DNA of 64,000 bases. It comes from Rhodobacteraceae bacterium M382. Its GTDB lineage: Bacteria > Pseudomonadota > Alphaproteobacteria > Rhodobacterales > Rhodobacteraceae. How positions within the stretch are numbered: position 1 is the first letter of the stretch; every line of letters begins with the position of its first letter. A program made the translations under genes and the position numbers. The stretch spans positions 998,501-1,062,500 of the forward strand of contig CP081098.1 of the NCBI GenBank assembly GCA_025141015.1, in the 5' to 3' direction. Below are positions 36,334 to 45,678 of the stretch, one piece after another. The notes beneath the pieces are model-generated. The model worked only from the letters and a program-made list of their open reading frames with translations. It ran no database searches and was not told the DNA's origin.

Positions 36334-37428
36334 TCAGGTGGTTGAACTTTGTTTCAGCTCTCGCATGATTTCATCTGAATGCTCGCCACGCTCTGGGCTT
36401 GTGGGTGGGGTCCAGGCGGATTGATTGCCAAATCGTGGGGCCGGGGCGGCGTGCAGGATACCATCTGCTTCGACCCAGGTGCCTCGGGTGTTCATCTTGT
36501 GGGCCATCGCCTCTTCGGGGTTCAGGACAGGGGCCACGCAGGCGTCGGTTCCATCAAACAGATCGGCCCAGTGATCGCGCGGATGGCTGGCAAACAGGCC
36601 GGTCAGCCGGTCGGTCAGCGTCGGCCATAGGGATTTGTCGAACTGGCGCTGGAAATCCGGATCATCAGACAGGCCCGCCAATTCCAGAAATTGTGCATAA
36701 AACTTGGGTTCCAAGCATTGTACGGTGACAAAGCCGCCATCCCCACACCGATAGGTGCGGCTCCAATGCGGGCCATCCAACAGGCTTTCCCCGCGCTTGA
36801 CGCCAAAGTTCCCAGCCTGTCGGATCGACAGCAACAGGTTCATCATATGCGCGGATCCGTCATAGATTGCCGCATCTACCACCGTGCCCGTACCCGTCGT
36901 GCGAGCGTTCAGGATGCCTGCCAACAGGCCCACGACCAGATACATAGACCCGCCGCCAATATCGCCGACCAGCGTGGCGGGCGTTTGCGGCGCGTCACCA
37001 GGGGTCGAGCCATACCAGAGCGCGCCCGACAACGAGATATAGTTCAGGTCATGCCCCGCGGTATGGGATAGGGCGCTGTCCTGTCCCCAACCGGTCATGC
37101 GCCCGAACACCAATCTCGGGTTGATCGTCTGACAGACATCGGGCCCGATGCCCAATTTCTCCATCACGCCGGGGCGGAAGCCTTCGATCAGACCATGTGC
37201 CGTGGCGACCAGCGCCTTGAACGTGTCGATGTCGCCGGGGTCCTTGAGATCTAGCGCAATGGACCGTTTTCCGCGATCGAGCAGTGATTTCTCCGGCATC
37301 CCCGGTGTTACAGCGCCGCCCTTGCGGTGAACGGTGATCACATCCGCGCCCAGATCGGCCAACAGCATGGCGGCAAAGGGGCCTGGGCCCAGGCCCTCGA
37401 CCTCGATAATGCGAATCCCGTTCAGCAT
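36334..37428 (-). CDS. Alpha-methylacyl-CoA racemase (CaiB/BaiF family)
   Basis: Product of 364 aa. It resembles mycobacterial MCR and human AMACR rather than CoA-transferases: GPGPFAAMLLADLGADV near residue 15, EGFRPGVMEKLGIGPDVC near 87, GRMTGWGQ and AGHDLNYISLSG (catalytic His region), GDIGGGSMYLVVGLLAG (catalytic Asp), and LEPKFYAQF (catalytic Glu-region). It would epimerise 2-methyl-branched acyl-CoAs so that they can enter beta-oxidation. It is the last gene of a five-gene minus-strand cluster with SDR, two MaoC-type hydratases and a thiolase. Confidence 0.88.
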   Translation of the reverse strand: MLNGIRIIEVEGLGPGPFAAMLLADLGADVITVHRKGGAVTPGMPEKSLLDRGKRSIALDLKDPGDIDTFKALVATAHGLIEGFRPGVMEKLGIGPDVCQTINPRLVFGRMTGWGQDSALSHTAGHDLNYISLSGALWYGSTPGDAPQTPATLVGDIGGGSMYLVVGLLAGILNARTTGTGTVVDAAIYDGSAHMMNLLLSIRQAGNFGVKRGESLLDGPHWSRTYRCGDGGFVTVQCLEPKFYAQFLELAGLSDDPDFQRQFDKSLWPTLTDRLTGLFASHPRDHWADLFDGTDACVAPVLNPEEAMAHKMNTRGTWVEADGILHAAPAPRFGNQSAWTPPTSPERGEHSDEIMRELKQSSTT

Positions 37429-37470
37429 GGTGTCTCCTTATGGGTTTTGGGGCACTGTAACCGGTGGGGA

Positions 37471-38295
37471 TCAGATGGTAAGCCCGCCACCCACGATCAG
37501 GGTCTGACCGGAGACATAATTGCTTTCGGGGATACAGAACAGGTAAACGCCACCGGCGGCCTCATCCACGGTTCCGGCGCGCCCCATCGGGATCATTGCC
37601 TCCATCCCGGCCACCAGCTTTTTGGGAATACCGACGCCCACGATGTTGCCTTCGACCTCGATGGATTTCTTTTCGTCTGTGGCTTCGGTCAGGCGGGTTG
37701 CGATCATGCCGAATGCCACCGCGTTTACGTTGACTTTGAACCGGCCCCATTCCTTGGCCATGGTTTTGGTCAGCCCAACCACACCGGCCTTGGCCGAGGA
37801 ATAATTGGCCTGACCCGGATTTCCACCGGTGCCTGCGATAGACGAGATATTGACCACTTTGCGGAACACTTCATGGCCCTCTGCGGCCTCCTGCGCAGCC
37901 TGGGCGCTGACAAACGGCGCGGCGGCGCGCATGATCTGGAATGGCGCCTTGAGATGCACGTCAATCATGGCGTCAAATTGCTGATCGCTCATCTTGCCGA
38001 TAAAGCTGTCCCAGGTGTAGCCAGCATTGTTGACGATGATGTCGATGCCGCCGAACTTGTCGAGGCCCGCGCCGATGAACCCGTCGGCAAAGCCTTCGGC
38101 CGTGACTGATCCGGGAATTGCGAGTGCCCTGGCGCCCATGGCTTCGATCTCGGCGGCGACCGATTGCGCTGGCTCGACGTCCAGATCGTTCAGCACCACA
38201 TTGGCCCCGTCAGCGGCCAGTTTCAACGCGATGGCGCGACCAATGCCGCGACCTGCGCCGGTGACATAGGCGGTTTTGCCTGCAAGTTTTGTCAT
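37471..38295 (-). CDS. SDR family oxidoreductase, probable 3-hydroxyacyl-CoA dehydrogenase
   Basis: Product of 274 aa. NAD(P) motif TGAGRGIGRA near residue 12, the NNAG motif, the catalytic Ser in NISSIAG and YSSAK (Y-x-x-x-K), and a C-terminal SGQTLIVGGG end. LNDLD after beta-2 has an acidic residue, favouring NAD. The overall style matches the dehydrogenase part of peroxisomal multifunctional enzyme 2. Lies between the racemase and the MaoC hydratase genes, so hydroxyacyl-CoA oxidation is the likely role. Confidence 0.88.
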   Translation of the reverse strand: MTKLAGKTAYVTGAGRGIGRAIALKLAADGANVVLNDLDVEPAQSVAAEIEAMGARALAIPGSVTAEGFADGFIGAGLDKFGGIDIIVNNAGYTWDSFIGKMSDQQFDAMIDVHLKAPFQIMRAAAPFVSAQAAQEAAEGHEVFRKVVNISSIAGTGGNPGQANYSSAKAGVVGLTKTMAKEWGRFKVNVNAVAFGMIATRLTEATDEKKSIEVEGNIVGVGIPKKLVAGMEAMIPMGRAGTVDEAAGGVYLFCIPESNYVSGQTLIVGGGLTI

Positions 38296-38313
38296 GTCAT
38301 TTTCCTTTGAACA

Positions 38314-38715
38314 TCAGGGCAGGACGATAATCGCGCCACCGGCCAGTTTCACATCACCGTTTTGATCCGCGGCCTGAATTTCGAGCCGCACCCGGTTGCC
38401 ATCCAGCTTTTCCGCGATCTGGCCAGTGCAGGTGATGATTGCGTGAATCTGGGTAATCGCCACAAAGCGGGTCGAAAATTCGCAGATTGCTGATTGAGGA
38501 ACCCATCCGGTCAGCAACCGCCCCAGATAGGCCATGCCCAACATCCCATGCGCAAACACGTCCGGCATTCCGGCCTTTCTCGCGAAATCAATGTCTATGT
38601 GGATCGGGTTGTGATCCCCGGACGCCCCGGCGAACAACGCCAACGTGGTGCGCGAAATCGGTTTGGTTACGATCGGGGGCAGGACGTCCCCGACATTGAC
38701 GACATCATACCTCAT
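38314..38715 (-). CDS. MaoC family dehydratase (hydratase 2)
   Basis: Product of 133 aa, a single hot-dog domain with the hydratase-2 motif FAGASGDHNPIHIDIDFARKAG (catalytic Asp and His in D-x-N-P-x-H). It hydrates 2-enoyl-CoA to a 3R-hydroxyacyl-CoA. ATGA overlap (38712-38715) with the next gene suggests that they form a complex such as a heterodimer. Confidence 0.9.
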   Translation of the reverse strand: MRYDVVNVGDVLPPIVTKPISRTTLALFAGASGDHNPIHIDIDFARKAGMPDVFAHGMLGMAYLGRLLTGWVPQSAICEFSTRFVAITQIHAIITCTGQIAEKLDGNRVRLEIQAADQNGDVKLAGGAIIVLP

Positions 38716-39158
38716 GTTGGATGCCTCACCACAATGGTCCGGGTCATGCCGCCCACGTCTTCGTCAAACTGGTTGGTGGCCGTGGTGTTCAGGATCACGA
38801 ATTCCATGGCACCGCCCTTTTTGTCAAAGATGTCCTGAACCGTTGAGGTCAGAGTGATCGTGTCGCCTGCACAGATCGGTTCGCCATAGGTGAAATGTTG
38901 TTCCCCATGCAGGACGCGACCCAGATCGATCTTCATCAGGTTGATGAAATAGAATGGGTCTTCGCGTTCGAGATCCAGCGAGAACAGGAATGTCGGGGGC
39001 GCAGGCAGCGAACGATAGCCCGCAGATTTTGCCGCCTGAACGTCTGTATAGATCGGATCGGTCTGGCCGGTGGCACGGGCAAAGGCACGCAGGCGGCCTT
39101 TTTCGACCTCGACCGTAAGCGGGGCAAAACGATGCCCGATGAATGCGCGATCAATCAT
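38712..39158 (-). CDS. MaoC-like N-terminal (FAS1-type) dehydratase domain protein
   Basis: Product of 148 aa with the FAS1-like dehydratase/MaoC_N hot-dog domain: AFIGHRFAPLTVEVEKGRLRAFARATGQTDPIY near the start and GEQHFTYGEPICAGDTITLTSTV. Usually lacks the full catalytic D/H pair and pairs with an active MaoC. It overlaps that partner by 4 bases and follows the thiolase by 3. Confidence 0.88.
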   Translation of the reverse strand: MIDRAFIGHRFAPLTVEVEKGRLRAFARATGQTDPIYTDVQAAKSAGYRSLPAPPTFLFSLDLEREDPFYFINLMKIDLGRVLHGEQHFTYGEPICAGDTITLTSTVQDIFDKKGGAMEFVILNTTATNQFDEDVGGMTRTIVVRHPT

Positions 39159-39161
39159 GGG

Positions 39162-40346
39162 TCACTGCGCCTGATACATAGTGACCACACAGGCCCCGCC
39201 CAGGCCCAGGTTGTGCTGCAACGCAGTGCGGGCCCCTTCGACCTGGGTGGTGCCTGCCGTGCCGCGCAATTGGCGGGTCAGCTCGTAACACTGTGCCAAT
39301 CCGGTCGCGCCCAGCGGATGTCCTTTGGACAGCAGCCCGCCCGATGGATTGGTCACCACCTGCCCGCCATAGGAATTGTCTCCCTCGGCAATGAATTTGG
39401 GCGCGCCACCTTCGGGGCACAGACCCAAGCCTTCGTAGGTGATCATTTCGTTATGAGCGAAGCAATCATGCAACTCGACAACATCCACATCTGCCGCGCC
39501 GATTCCGGTCTGTTCATAAACCTGTGCCGCCGCCGCTGCGGTCATGTCATAACCCACCACCCGCATCATGTCGTGGCTGTCGAATGTGCTGGGGGTGTCG
39601 GTGGTCATCGACTGGCCGATCACACGCACGGTGGTGTCCAACCCGTGTTTCTTGGCGTAACGCTCGCTCACTACGATGGCGGCTGCAGCGCCGCAGGTGG
39701 GCGGGCAGGCCATCAGCCGCGTCATGACCCCGTCCCACATCACCGGGGCGTCCAACACGTCCTGTGGCGAGACTTCCTTGCGGAACAGCGCCAGAGGGTT
39801 GTTCACTGCGTGGCGGGATGCCTTGGCCCGGATCCGCGCCAGATCGGTGAGGGTGGAGCCGTATTTTTCCATGTGGGCCATGCCCGCGCCGCCGAAATAG
39901 CGCAGCGCCAAGGGGACTTCCGCGTGCCCGACCAATGCGTCGGTTTCCGTGTCAAACAGCTCGAACGGATCCTTGCGATCGGTGAAATTCGATCCCAGCG
40001 CGCCGGGGCGCATTTCCTCAAACCCCAGAGCCAGAGCGACGTCGACGATACCGGCCTCGACCGCCTGGCGGGCCAGATACAGCGCGGTGGACCCAGTGGA
40101 ACAGTTGTTGTTGACGTTGATCACAGGGATTCCGGTCATGCCCACGTCATAGATGACGCGCTGCCCGCAGGTGCTGTCGCCATAGACATAGCCAGCATAG
40201 GCCTGTTGCACGGCGTCATAGCCGATCCCTGCATCGCTCAGCGCGTCCCGGATCGCATTTGCACCCATGACGGGATAGGGTTCGTTGGCACCCGGCTTGG
40301 CGAATTTGGTCATGCCGACTCCGGCGATGATGACAGTCTCGGACAT
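39162..40346 (-). CDS. Thiolase-like acetyl-CoA acetyltransferase / SCP-x (lipid-transfer) family
   Basis: Product of 394 aa from ATG 40346. It has the nucleophilic Cys82 in VNVNNNCSTGSTALY, VELHDCFAHNE with the His and the C-terminal GGLLSKGHPLGATG motif. The absence of the classic C-x-G near the end and the arrangement resemble SCP-x/Ltp proteins, which cleave 3-keto or 3-hydroxy branched acyl-CoAs. First gene of the acyl-CoA cluster, divergent from the TetR regulator. Confidence 0.9.
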   Translation of the reverse strand: MSETVIIAGVGMTKFAKPGANEPYPVMGANAIRDALSDAGIGYDAVQQAYAGYVYGDSTCGQRVIYDVGMTGIPVINVNNNCSTGSTALYLARQAVEAGIVDVALALGFEEMRPGALGSNFTDRKDPFELFDTETDALVGHAEVPLALRYFGGAGMAHMEKYGSTLTDLARIRAKASRHAVNNPLALFRKEVSPQDVLDAPVMWDGVMTRLMACPPTCGAAAAIVVSERYAKKHGLDTTVRVIGQSMTTDTPSTFDSHDMMRVVGYDMTAAAAAQVYEQTGIGAADVDVVELHDCFAHNEMITYEGLGLCPEGGAPKFIAEGDNSYGGQVVTNPSGGLLSKGHPLGATGLAQCYELTRQLRGTAGTTQVEGARTALQHNLGLGGACVVTMYQAQ

Positions 40347-40370
40347 GGGGGACTCTCCTGCGGTCAATGA

Positions 40371-40440
40371 ATTACACTTGTCGGTTACTTTTGATTGGGG
40401 CTGGTGTCGCGTCAAGAAATGTGTAACTCATGAGTGTAAT
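40371..40440. promoter_or_regulatory. Probable TetR operator region
   Basis: ATTACACT at 40371-40378 and its exact inverse AGTGTAAT at 40433-40440 flank the shared control region. The right-hand copy lies within a local near-palindrome centred on the 10-bp palindrome ACTCATGAGT (40426-40435), with TTACA-like ends. Such dyads in a divergent gap next to a TetR gene are usual operators. Whether both are bound is not known. Confidence 0.5.
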
Positions 40441-40483
40441 TACGGCGCGTCACATCGGTTTTGCGGGCATCGAGGAGGGCAGT

Positions 40484-41110
40484 TTGGGCAATAAGACTTG
40501 GGCAGATCCTGGTGCCTCCCGTGCGGAGAAACGCGATGCCAAACGCCGGGCTGTGCTGATGGCGGGGGCCCGGCTGTTCAATGATCAGGGGTACGAACAG
40601 ACCTCGCTTGAAGACATTGCCAAGGCGCTGAGCATCACCAAACGCACGATTTATTACTATGTGCAAAGCAAGGAAGAGATCCTGTTTGGCTGTCAGCAGC
40701 TGGGGCTGGAATTCCTGGGGGAGACCTTGGAGCGTTGTTATGACAAACGCCTTCCGGTGCTGGATCGGATTCGTCTGTTGATCTCACGATATTGCGCCTG
40801 GGTCTGTACCGATCTGGGTGCCTGTGCGCCGCTGGTGCGCGAGGTCAGCCTGTCCTCTGACCGTCGCCGTGAATTGCGCGCGGGGCGGGCGCGTCTGGAC
40901 CATCTTCTGCGTGATATGATCCGCGAGGGGATGGAGACAGGGGAGATCCGCGAATGTGATCCGCGTCTGATGGCGTCGGCCATCTTTGGCGCGCTGAATT
41001 GGATCCCCTATTGGAACCGGTCCGACGCCCCCTCCGCTCCTGATCAGATCGCCGAGGCCTATATTATGATGATCACTTCGGGTCTGGTTCCCGGCGCCGA
41101 CAGCGCGTAG
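40484..41110 (+). CDS. TetR family transcriptional regulator
   Basis: Product of 208 aa from TTG 40484, chosen because GAGGAGGG lies just before it; the upstream ATG 40430 (226 aa) has no ribosome site and overlaps the putative operator. The helix-turn-helix reads AVLMAGARLFNDQGYEQTSLEDIAKALSITKRTIYYYVQSKEEI near residues 20-65. The C-terminal ligand domain has KLR-like features and LMASAIFGALNWIPYWNR. It is divergent from the racemase/thiolase operon and upstream of a crotonase gene, so it probably represses both in response to an acyl-CoA. Confidence 0.9.
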   Translation: MGNKTWADPGASRAEKRDAKRRAVLMAGARLFNDQGYEQTSLEDIAKALSITKRTIYYYVQSKEEILFGCQQLGLEFLGETLERCYDKRLPVLDRIRLLISRYCAWVCTDLGACAPLVREVSLSSDRRRELRAGRARLDHLLRDMIREGMETGEIRECDPRLMASAIFGALNWIPYWNRSDAPSAPDQIAEAYIMMITSGLVPGADSA

Positions 41111-41206
41111 GGGCATTAGGCACCGCGAGGAGGGTGTGACGCTGCGTTGACACTGTGCGCGGTGCAAAACCCATGCGACGCTTCTCCCACAATCCGGGAG
41201 GAAGTC

Positions 41207-42067
41207 ATGTCCACAATCCACTATGAAAAAGACGGCCGTATCGCCCGTATCACCCTGAACCGTCCTGACGTGCGCAATGCCATCAACGATGAAATGCCGG
41301 TGGAAATTGCCGCCGCTGTTGCCCGTGCCGATGCCGACCCGGATGTCCATGTCATGATCCTGTCCGGCGCGGGAGACGCCTTTTGCGCCGGATATGATCT
41401 GACTTATTACGCCGAGGGCAATGGGGCGGGCGAAGTGACCCAGCCAATGCCCTGGGATCCGATCAAGGACTACAGTTTCATGTGGCAAAACACCCAGCAC
41501 TTTATGTCGCTGTGGCGCGCGATGAAGCCGGTGATCTGCAAGGTGCATGGGTTCGCTGTGGCGGGTGGGTCGGATATTGCGCTGTGCGCTGATCTCACCA
41601 TCATGGCGGATGATGCGTTGATTGGGTATATGCCCGCCCGGGTCTGGGGCTGCCCGACCACGGCGATGTGGGTGTATCGTCTGGGGGCAGAGCGGGCGAA
41701 ACGGATGCTGTTTACCGGTGACAAGATCACAGGACGCGAAGCCGCGGACATGGGGTTGGTGGTCGAAGCGGTTCACGCCGATGCGCTCGACGACAGGGTC
41801 GAAGCCCTGGCGGCGCGTATGGCATCTGTGCCGATCAACCAGTTGGCGATGCAGAAAATGGTGATCAATCAGGCAATCGAGCAGACCGGCATGATGCAGA
41901 CGCAACGGTTGGCAACCATATTTGACGGCATTACCCGGCATTCGCCCGAAGGGATCAACTTTAAAACCCGATCCGAAGACGTCGGTTGGAAACAGGCGGT
42001 GCAGGAACGGGATCAGGGAACGTATGATTGGACCGCCAATCAGGAAATCCCCAAACCCAACCGTTAG
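41207..42067 (+). CDS. Enoyl-CoA hydratase/isomerase family protein
   Basis: Product of 286 aa from ATG 41207 after GGGAGGAAG. Crotonase fold: ARITLNRPDVRNAINDEM, oxyanion motif GAGDAFCAGYDLT, KVHGFAVAGGSDIALCADLTIMADDA, and ARVWGCPTTAMWVYRLG. Glu residues of the classical hydratase are partly replaced, so its exact reaction (hydration, isomerisation or ring opening) is uncertain. Likely in the TetR regulon with the opposite operon. Confidence 0.9.
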   Translation: MSTIHYEKDGRIARITLNRPDVRNAINDEMPVEIAAAVARADADPDVHVMILSGAGDAFCAGYDLTYYAEGNGAGEVTQPMPWDPIKDYSFMWQNTQHFMSLWRAMKPVICKVHGFAVAGGSDIALCADLTIMADDALIGYMPARVWGCPTTAMWVYRLGAERAKRMLFTGDKITGREAADMGLVVEAVHADALDDRVEALAARMASVPINQLAMQKMVINQAIEQTGMMQTQRLATIFDGITRHSPEGINFKTRSEDVGWKQAVQERDQGTYDWTANQEIPKPNR

Positions 42068-42069
42068 GG

Positions 42070-43050
42070 TCAATAGCGTCCCTTGATTTCGGTGCGGGCG
42101 ATGGCCCGCGCCTTTTGCTGTTCACGCAGGAATACGAACAGACCGGCCCCGGCAATCAACACCATGCCAACCCAGACCTCCCAGACCGGTAGTTCAGCCC
42201 AGATAAACCAGCCCCACATCACCGACAGCGGTAGTCCGATGTATTCGAACGGCGCAACCGTGGCAGCGTCGGCCATCCGATAGGCCTGGCTGAGCGCATA
42301 GCCGACAACGCCGGAATTTAGCCCCAATGCGATAAACCAGATCCAGTCGCCGTCCTGTGGCCATGTCCAGGCGCGCAACAGGAACTGGAGGCTGGGATTG
42401 CTGGTGTCTTCGGCAAACCGTCCGTCGCCCGCCACGACATAGAACCCCAGCGACACGATAATGAACATGCCCTGGATATAGGCCGCCAGGGCCGAAGCCT
42501 TGGTCACGGCACCGAGTTTGCGGGTGAACACCTGATTAAAGGCATAGGTCAGCGCCGCTATGACGGGCAGCAACAAGACCAACCGATCCGCCCCCAAGGT
42601 GTCACTTCCTTCCCAGAACCGCTGCATGATCAACACGCCGATAAATCCAACGACAACAGCCCCCATGCGCATTGGGCCAGTTTTTTCACCCAAAATCGGA
42701 ATCGACAGCAACGTGATGAACAACGGGGCCACAAAGAACAACGCCGTGGCATCCGCTAGCGGCAAGATCGACAGCGCCACGAAAAAGCTCATGTTGGAAA
42801 CGACCACCATAAGGCAGCGGATCAGGTGCAGCCCCGGGTTACGGGTCTTCAGGATCGAAACACCGCCTTCGTATTGCACGATCAACAAGGTGATCGACAA
42901 TCCGATACTGGAACGCAGAAACACGATCTGATGCAGAGGGTAACCGCCCGACAATTGCTTGATCAGCATGTCGTTGATGGAAATGGCCGTCATCGCGATC
43001 AGGATAAAGGCAATTCCCAAACCGGCGCGATTGTGAGGCATCTGGGTCAT
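42070..43050 (-). CDS. DMT family transporter (EamA domains)
   Basis: Product of 326 aa with ten predicted transmembrane segments as two EamA repeats (residues about 10-150 and 165-310). It is an inner-membrane drug/metabolite transporter; the substrate is unknown. It is convergent with the crotonase gene, 2 bases apart. Ends with a basic cytoplasmic tail. Confidence 0.92.
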   Translation of the reverse strand: MTQMPHNRAGLGIAFILIAMTAISINDMLIKQLSGGYPLHQIVFLRSSIGLSITLLIVQYEGGVSILKTRNPGLHLIRCLMVVVSNMSFFVALSILPLADATALFFVAPLFITLLSIPILGEKTGPMRMGAVVVGFIGVLIMQRFWEGSDTLGADRLVLLLPVIAALTYAFNQVFTRKLGAVTKASALAAYIQGMFIIVSLGFYVVAGDGRFAEDTSNPSLQFLLRAWTWPQDGDWIWFIALGLNSGVVGYALSQAYRMADAATVAPFEYIGLPLSVMWGWFIWAELPVWEVWVGMVLIAGAGLFVFLREQQKARAIARTEIKGRY

Positions 43051-43198
43051 CGGTTTGGTTTCCTTTCCCCAGATGGCTATCTGTACTGTGCAGACCTGTC
43101 CATGAGTTTCTTGGAACAGGGGGGCGACCTTTACACTATTGGCAGCCCCTGTCCGGGTCGGTTAGATGTTTGAAAAACCAAACACAGGGAGCGTTCTC

Positions 43199-43723
43199 AT
43201 GCATATGACCGACCAAAAAGAGATCGCCGCAGATCCAGCCACCGTTTATGCGGCGCTTCTGAATCCCGATGTGCTCAAGGCCTGTGTGCCCGGTGCCAGC
43301 GAAGTCGCCGGGGACCCGGACGCAGGCTATAGTGCGACTGTGACCCAAAAGGTCGGCCCGGTTAAGGCGACGTTCAAAGGCCAGGTTACGATGTCGGATC
43401 TGGTTGAAAACGAAAAACTGACGATCACTGGCGAAGGTAAAGGCGGGGCTGCAGGGTTCGCCAAGGGCGGGGCCCAAGTCTCTCTGGCGGCGACGGAGAC
43501 GGGGACCATGTTGTCCTATGAGGTGGACGCCAAGGTTGGAGGCAAGTTAGCGCAATTGGGCAGCCGATTGATTGACGGATTCGCAAAAAAGATGGCCGAC
43601 CAGTTCTTTGTCAATCTTCAAACCCATCTGGCCCCGGTCCAAGAAGATACATCCGAACCCGATGCGGGCGGCGAGGGCGATGAGAAAAAGGGGTGGTTCA
43701 AGAAAGTCACCGGCCGCAGCTGA
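43199..43723 (+). CDS. CoxG/SRPBCC family protein (CO dehydrogenase subunit G-like)
   Basis: Product of 174 aa from ATG 43199 (GGGAGC site). A START-like/SRPBCC domain begins IAADPATVYAALLNPDVLKACVPGASEV and has LVENEKLTITGEGKGG. CoxG anchors CO dehydrogenase in Oligotropha, and homologues often accompany other molybdo-hydroxylases; none is adjacent here. Thus a hydrophobic-ligand or chaperone role is inferred. Hydrophilic Glu/Lys-rich tail. Confidence 0.88.
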   Translation: MHMTDQKEIAADPATVYAALLNPDVLKACVPGASEVAGDPDAGYSATVTQKVGPVKATFKGQVTMSDLVENEKLTITGEGKGGAAGFAKGGAQVSLAATETGTMLSYEVDAKVGGKLAQLGSRLIDGFAKKMADQFFVNLQTHLAPVQEDTSEPDAGGEGDEKKGWFKKVTGRS

Positions 43724-43826
43724 CCCTGCGCAATTGCACAGCAGGTTGCGCATTTGCTTTGCTGGCAGATCACGGATTACCTCGTTAAGTTGAGCCGAAC
43801 TGATCAGTTCACTTCAGCGAGGTTTC

Positions 43827-44777
43827 ATGTCGACTATTTTGTCCATTCGCGATTTACGCAAGTCTTACGAAGGCGGGTTCGAAGCGCTCAAGGGCGTGAC
43901 GCTGAATATCGAACAGGGCGAAATTCTTGCGCTGCTTGGCCCCAATGGCGCGGGAAAGACAACCCTGATTTCAACCATCTGCGGGATCACCACGCCAACG
44001 TCGGGATCTGTAACTGTCGATGGGCATGATATTTTGACGGACTTTCGGGCGGCGCGGGGGCTGATCGGATTGGTGCCACAGGAAATCAACCTGGAACCGT
44101 TCGAGACAGTCTGGAACACCGTACGGTTTTCGCGTGGATTGTTTGGCAAGCCTCGCAATGACGCATTGCTCGAGGATATTCTGAAAAAACTGTCTCTCTG
44201 GGACAAACGCAAATCCCGGATAATGGAACTGTCCGGCGGGATGAAGCGCCGGGTGCTGATCGCCAAGGCATTGTCACACGAACCGCAGGTGCTGTTTCTG
44301 GATGAACCCACTGCGGGCGTCGATGTCGAACTGCGCAAGGACATGTGGGACATTGTGGGCGAGCTCAAATCCAGCGGCGTGACCATCATCCTGACCACGC
44401 ACTACATCGAAGAAGCCGAAGCAATTTCCGACCGCGTCGGTGTGATCCGCAACGGAGAGCTGTTGCTGGTAGAGGAAAAGGATCAGCTGATGGCGCGGAT
44501 GGGGCAAAAGGAACTCGAAGTACAGCTGACTGAACCTGTTGCAGCGATTCCTGCTGAGCTGGCTCATCTCAACCTGGGTCTCAGCCCCGAAGGGGCGTTG
44601 ATCTATACCTATGACACCCGCGCCGAACGCACCGGTATTACCGGGCTTTTGAACGATGTTTCTCAGGCCGGGCTGGTGCTGGCGGATGTGGTCACGCGGC
44701 AAAGCAGCCTCGAAGATATTTTTGTCGGCCTCGTGTCCGATCAGAACGCCAACACCCCATCGGAGGACGCGGCATGA
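43827..44777 (+). CDS. ABC transporter ATP-binding protein (YadG-like)
   Basis: Product of 316 aa: Walker [10 protein letters not shown] near residue 40, [15 protein letters not shown] signature near 135, Walker [13 protein letters not shown] near 155, and a C-terminal extension of about 90 residues like other ABC-2 exporters. It pairs with the downstream permease through a 4-base overlap. Substrate unknown. Confidence 0.95.
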   Translation: MSTILSIRDLRKSYEGGFEALKGVTLNIEQGEILALLGPNGAGKTTLISTICGITTPTSGSVTVDGHDILTDFRAARGLIGLVPQEINLEPFETVWNTVRFSRGLFGKPRNDALLEDILKKLSLWDKRKSRIMELSGGMKRRVLIAKALSHEPQVLFLDEPTAGVDVELRKDMWDIVGELKSSGVTIILTTHYIEEAEAISDRVGVIRNGELLLVEEKDQLMARMGQKELEVQLTEPVAAIPAELAHLNLGLSPEGALIYTYDTRAERTGITGLLNDVSQAGLVLADVVTRQSSLEDIFVGLVSDQNANTPSEDAA

Positions 44778-45535
44778 ACTGGACTGCTATCGCTGCCATT
44801 TATCGGTTTGAAATGGCCCGTTTCTTTCGCACTCTGTTGCAAAGCTTTCTGTCCCCTGTGTTGTCAACATCGCTATATTTTGTGGTCTTCGGTGCCGCCA
44901 TCGGCAGCCGGATTGATCAGGTCGAAGGTGTTCCCTATGGGGCCTTTATCGTGCCGGGGTTGATCATGTTGTCAGTGATGACACAGGCGATATCCAACGC
45001 GTCATTCGGGATCTACTTTCCGAAATTCATCGGCACCATCTATGAGCTTTTGTCAGCTCCGATCAATTTCCTGGAAATCGTGTTGGGATATGTCGGGGCG
45101 GCCGCGACCAAAGCGTTGTTCATCGGGGTCGTCATTCTGATCACAGCTTCCCTGTTCGTGGATCTGACGATCGCTCATCCATTCGCTATGGTGTTGTTCC
45201 TGCTGTTGACCTGTCTCAGTTTTGCGCTTTTGGGGTTCATCATCGGCATCTGGGCGCGCAATTTCGAACAATTGCAACTGGTTCCTCTATTGGTGGTGAC
45301 CCCATTGGTCTTTTTGGGTGGATCCTTTTATTCGATCACGATGTTGCCGCCGATTTGGCAGAAGATCACGCTGTTCAATCCGGTCGTCTATTTGATTTCC
45401 GGCTTTCGCTGGTCGTTCTTTGGGACCGCTGACGTGCCCGTGGGGCTGAGCCTGTTGGCCATTGGTGGCTTTACCGCCCTGTGTCTGGTCGTGATTGGGC
45501 TTATCTTTAAGACCGGATGGCGCATTCGGTCCTGA
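44774..45535 (+). CDS. ABC-2 type permease (YadH-like)
   Basis: Product of 253 aa with six membrane spans and the ABC-2 transporter signature ([24 protein letters not shown] near residue 195). It pairs with the ATPase upstream; ATGA overlap 44774-44777. YadGH-like exporters may carry a lipid or drug, but no substrate is known. Confidence 0.95.
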   Translation: MNWTAIAAIYRFEMARFFRTLLQSFLSPVLSTSLYFVVFGAAIGSRIDQVEGVPYGAFIVPGLIMLSVMTQAISNASFGIYFPKFIGTIYELLSAPINFLEIVLGYVGAAATKALFIGVVILITASLFVDLTIAHPFAMVLFLLLTCLSFALLGFIIGIWARNFEQLQLVPLLVVTPLVFLGGSFYSITMLPPIWQKITLFNPVVYLISGFRWSFFGTADVPVGLSLLAIGGFTALCLVVIGLIFKTGWRIRS

Positions 45536-45678
45536 CCGGAAATGGGGGGGCTTCGGCCAACCCAATGCAGGCCAAGGCGTTGCAAAATTACCCGCCCATG
45601 TGTGATTTTTGCCTGCCGTAGCGTTTCGTGAAGGGGGGGTGCCTTGTTTCGGGGCACCCGGCATTCTACATCGCCTTC

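Noticed and set aside
38895-40370. Long plus-strand open frame of 491 codons
   Set aside because: It is entirely antisense to the thiolase and MaoC genes, which have unmistakable family motifs. GC-rich third positions keep the opposite frame open.
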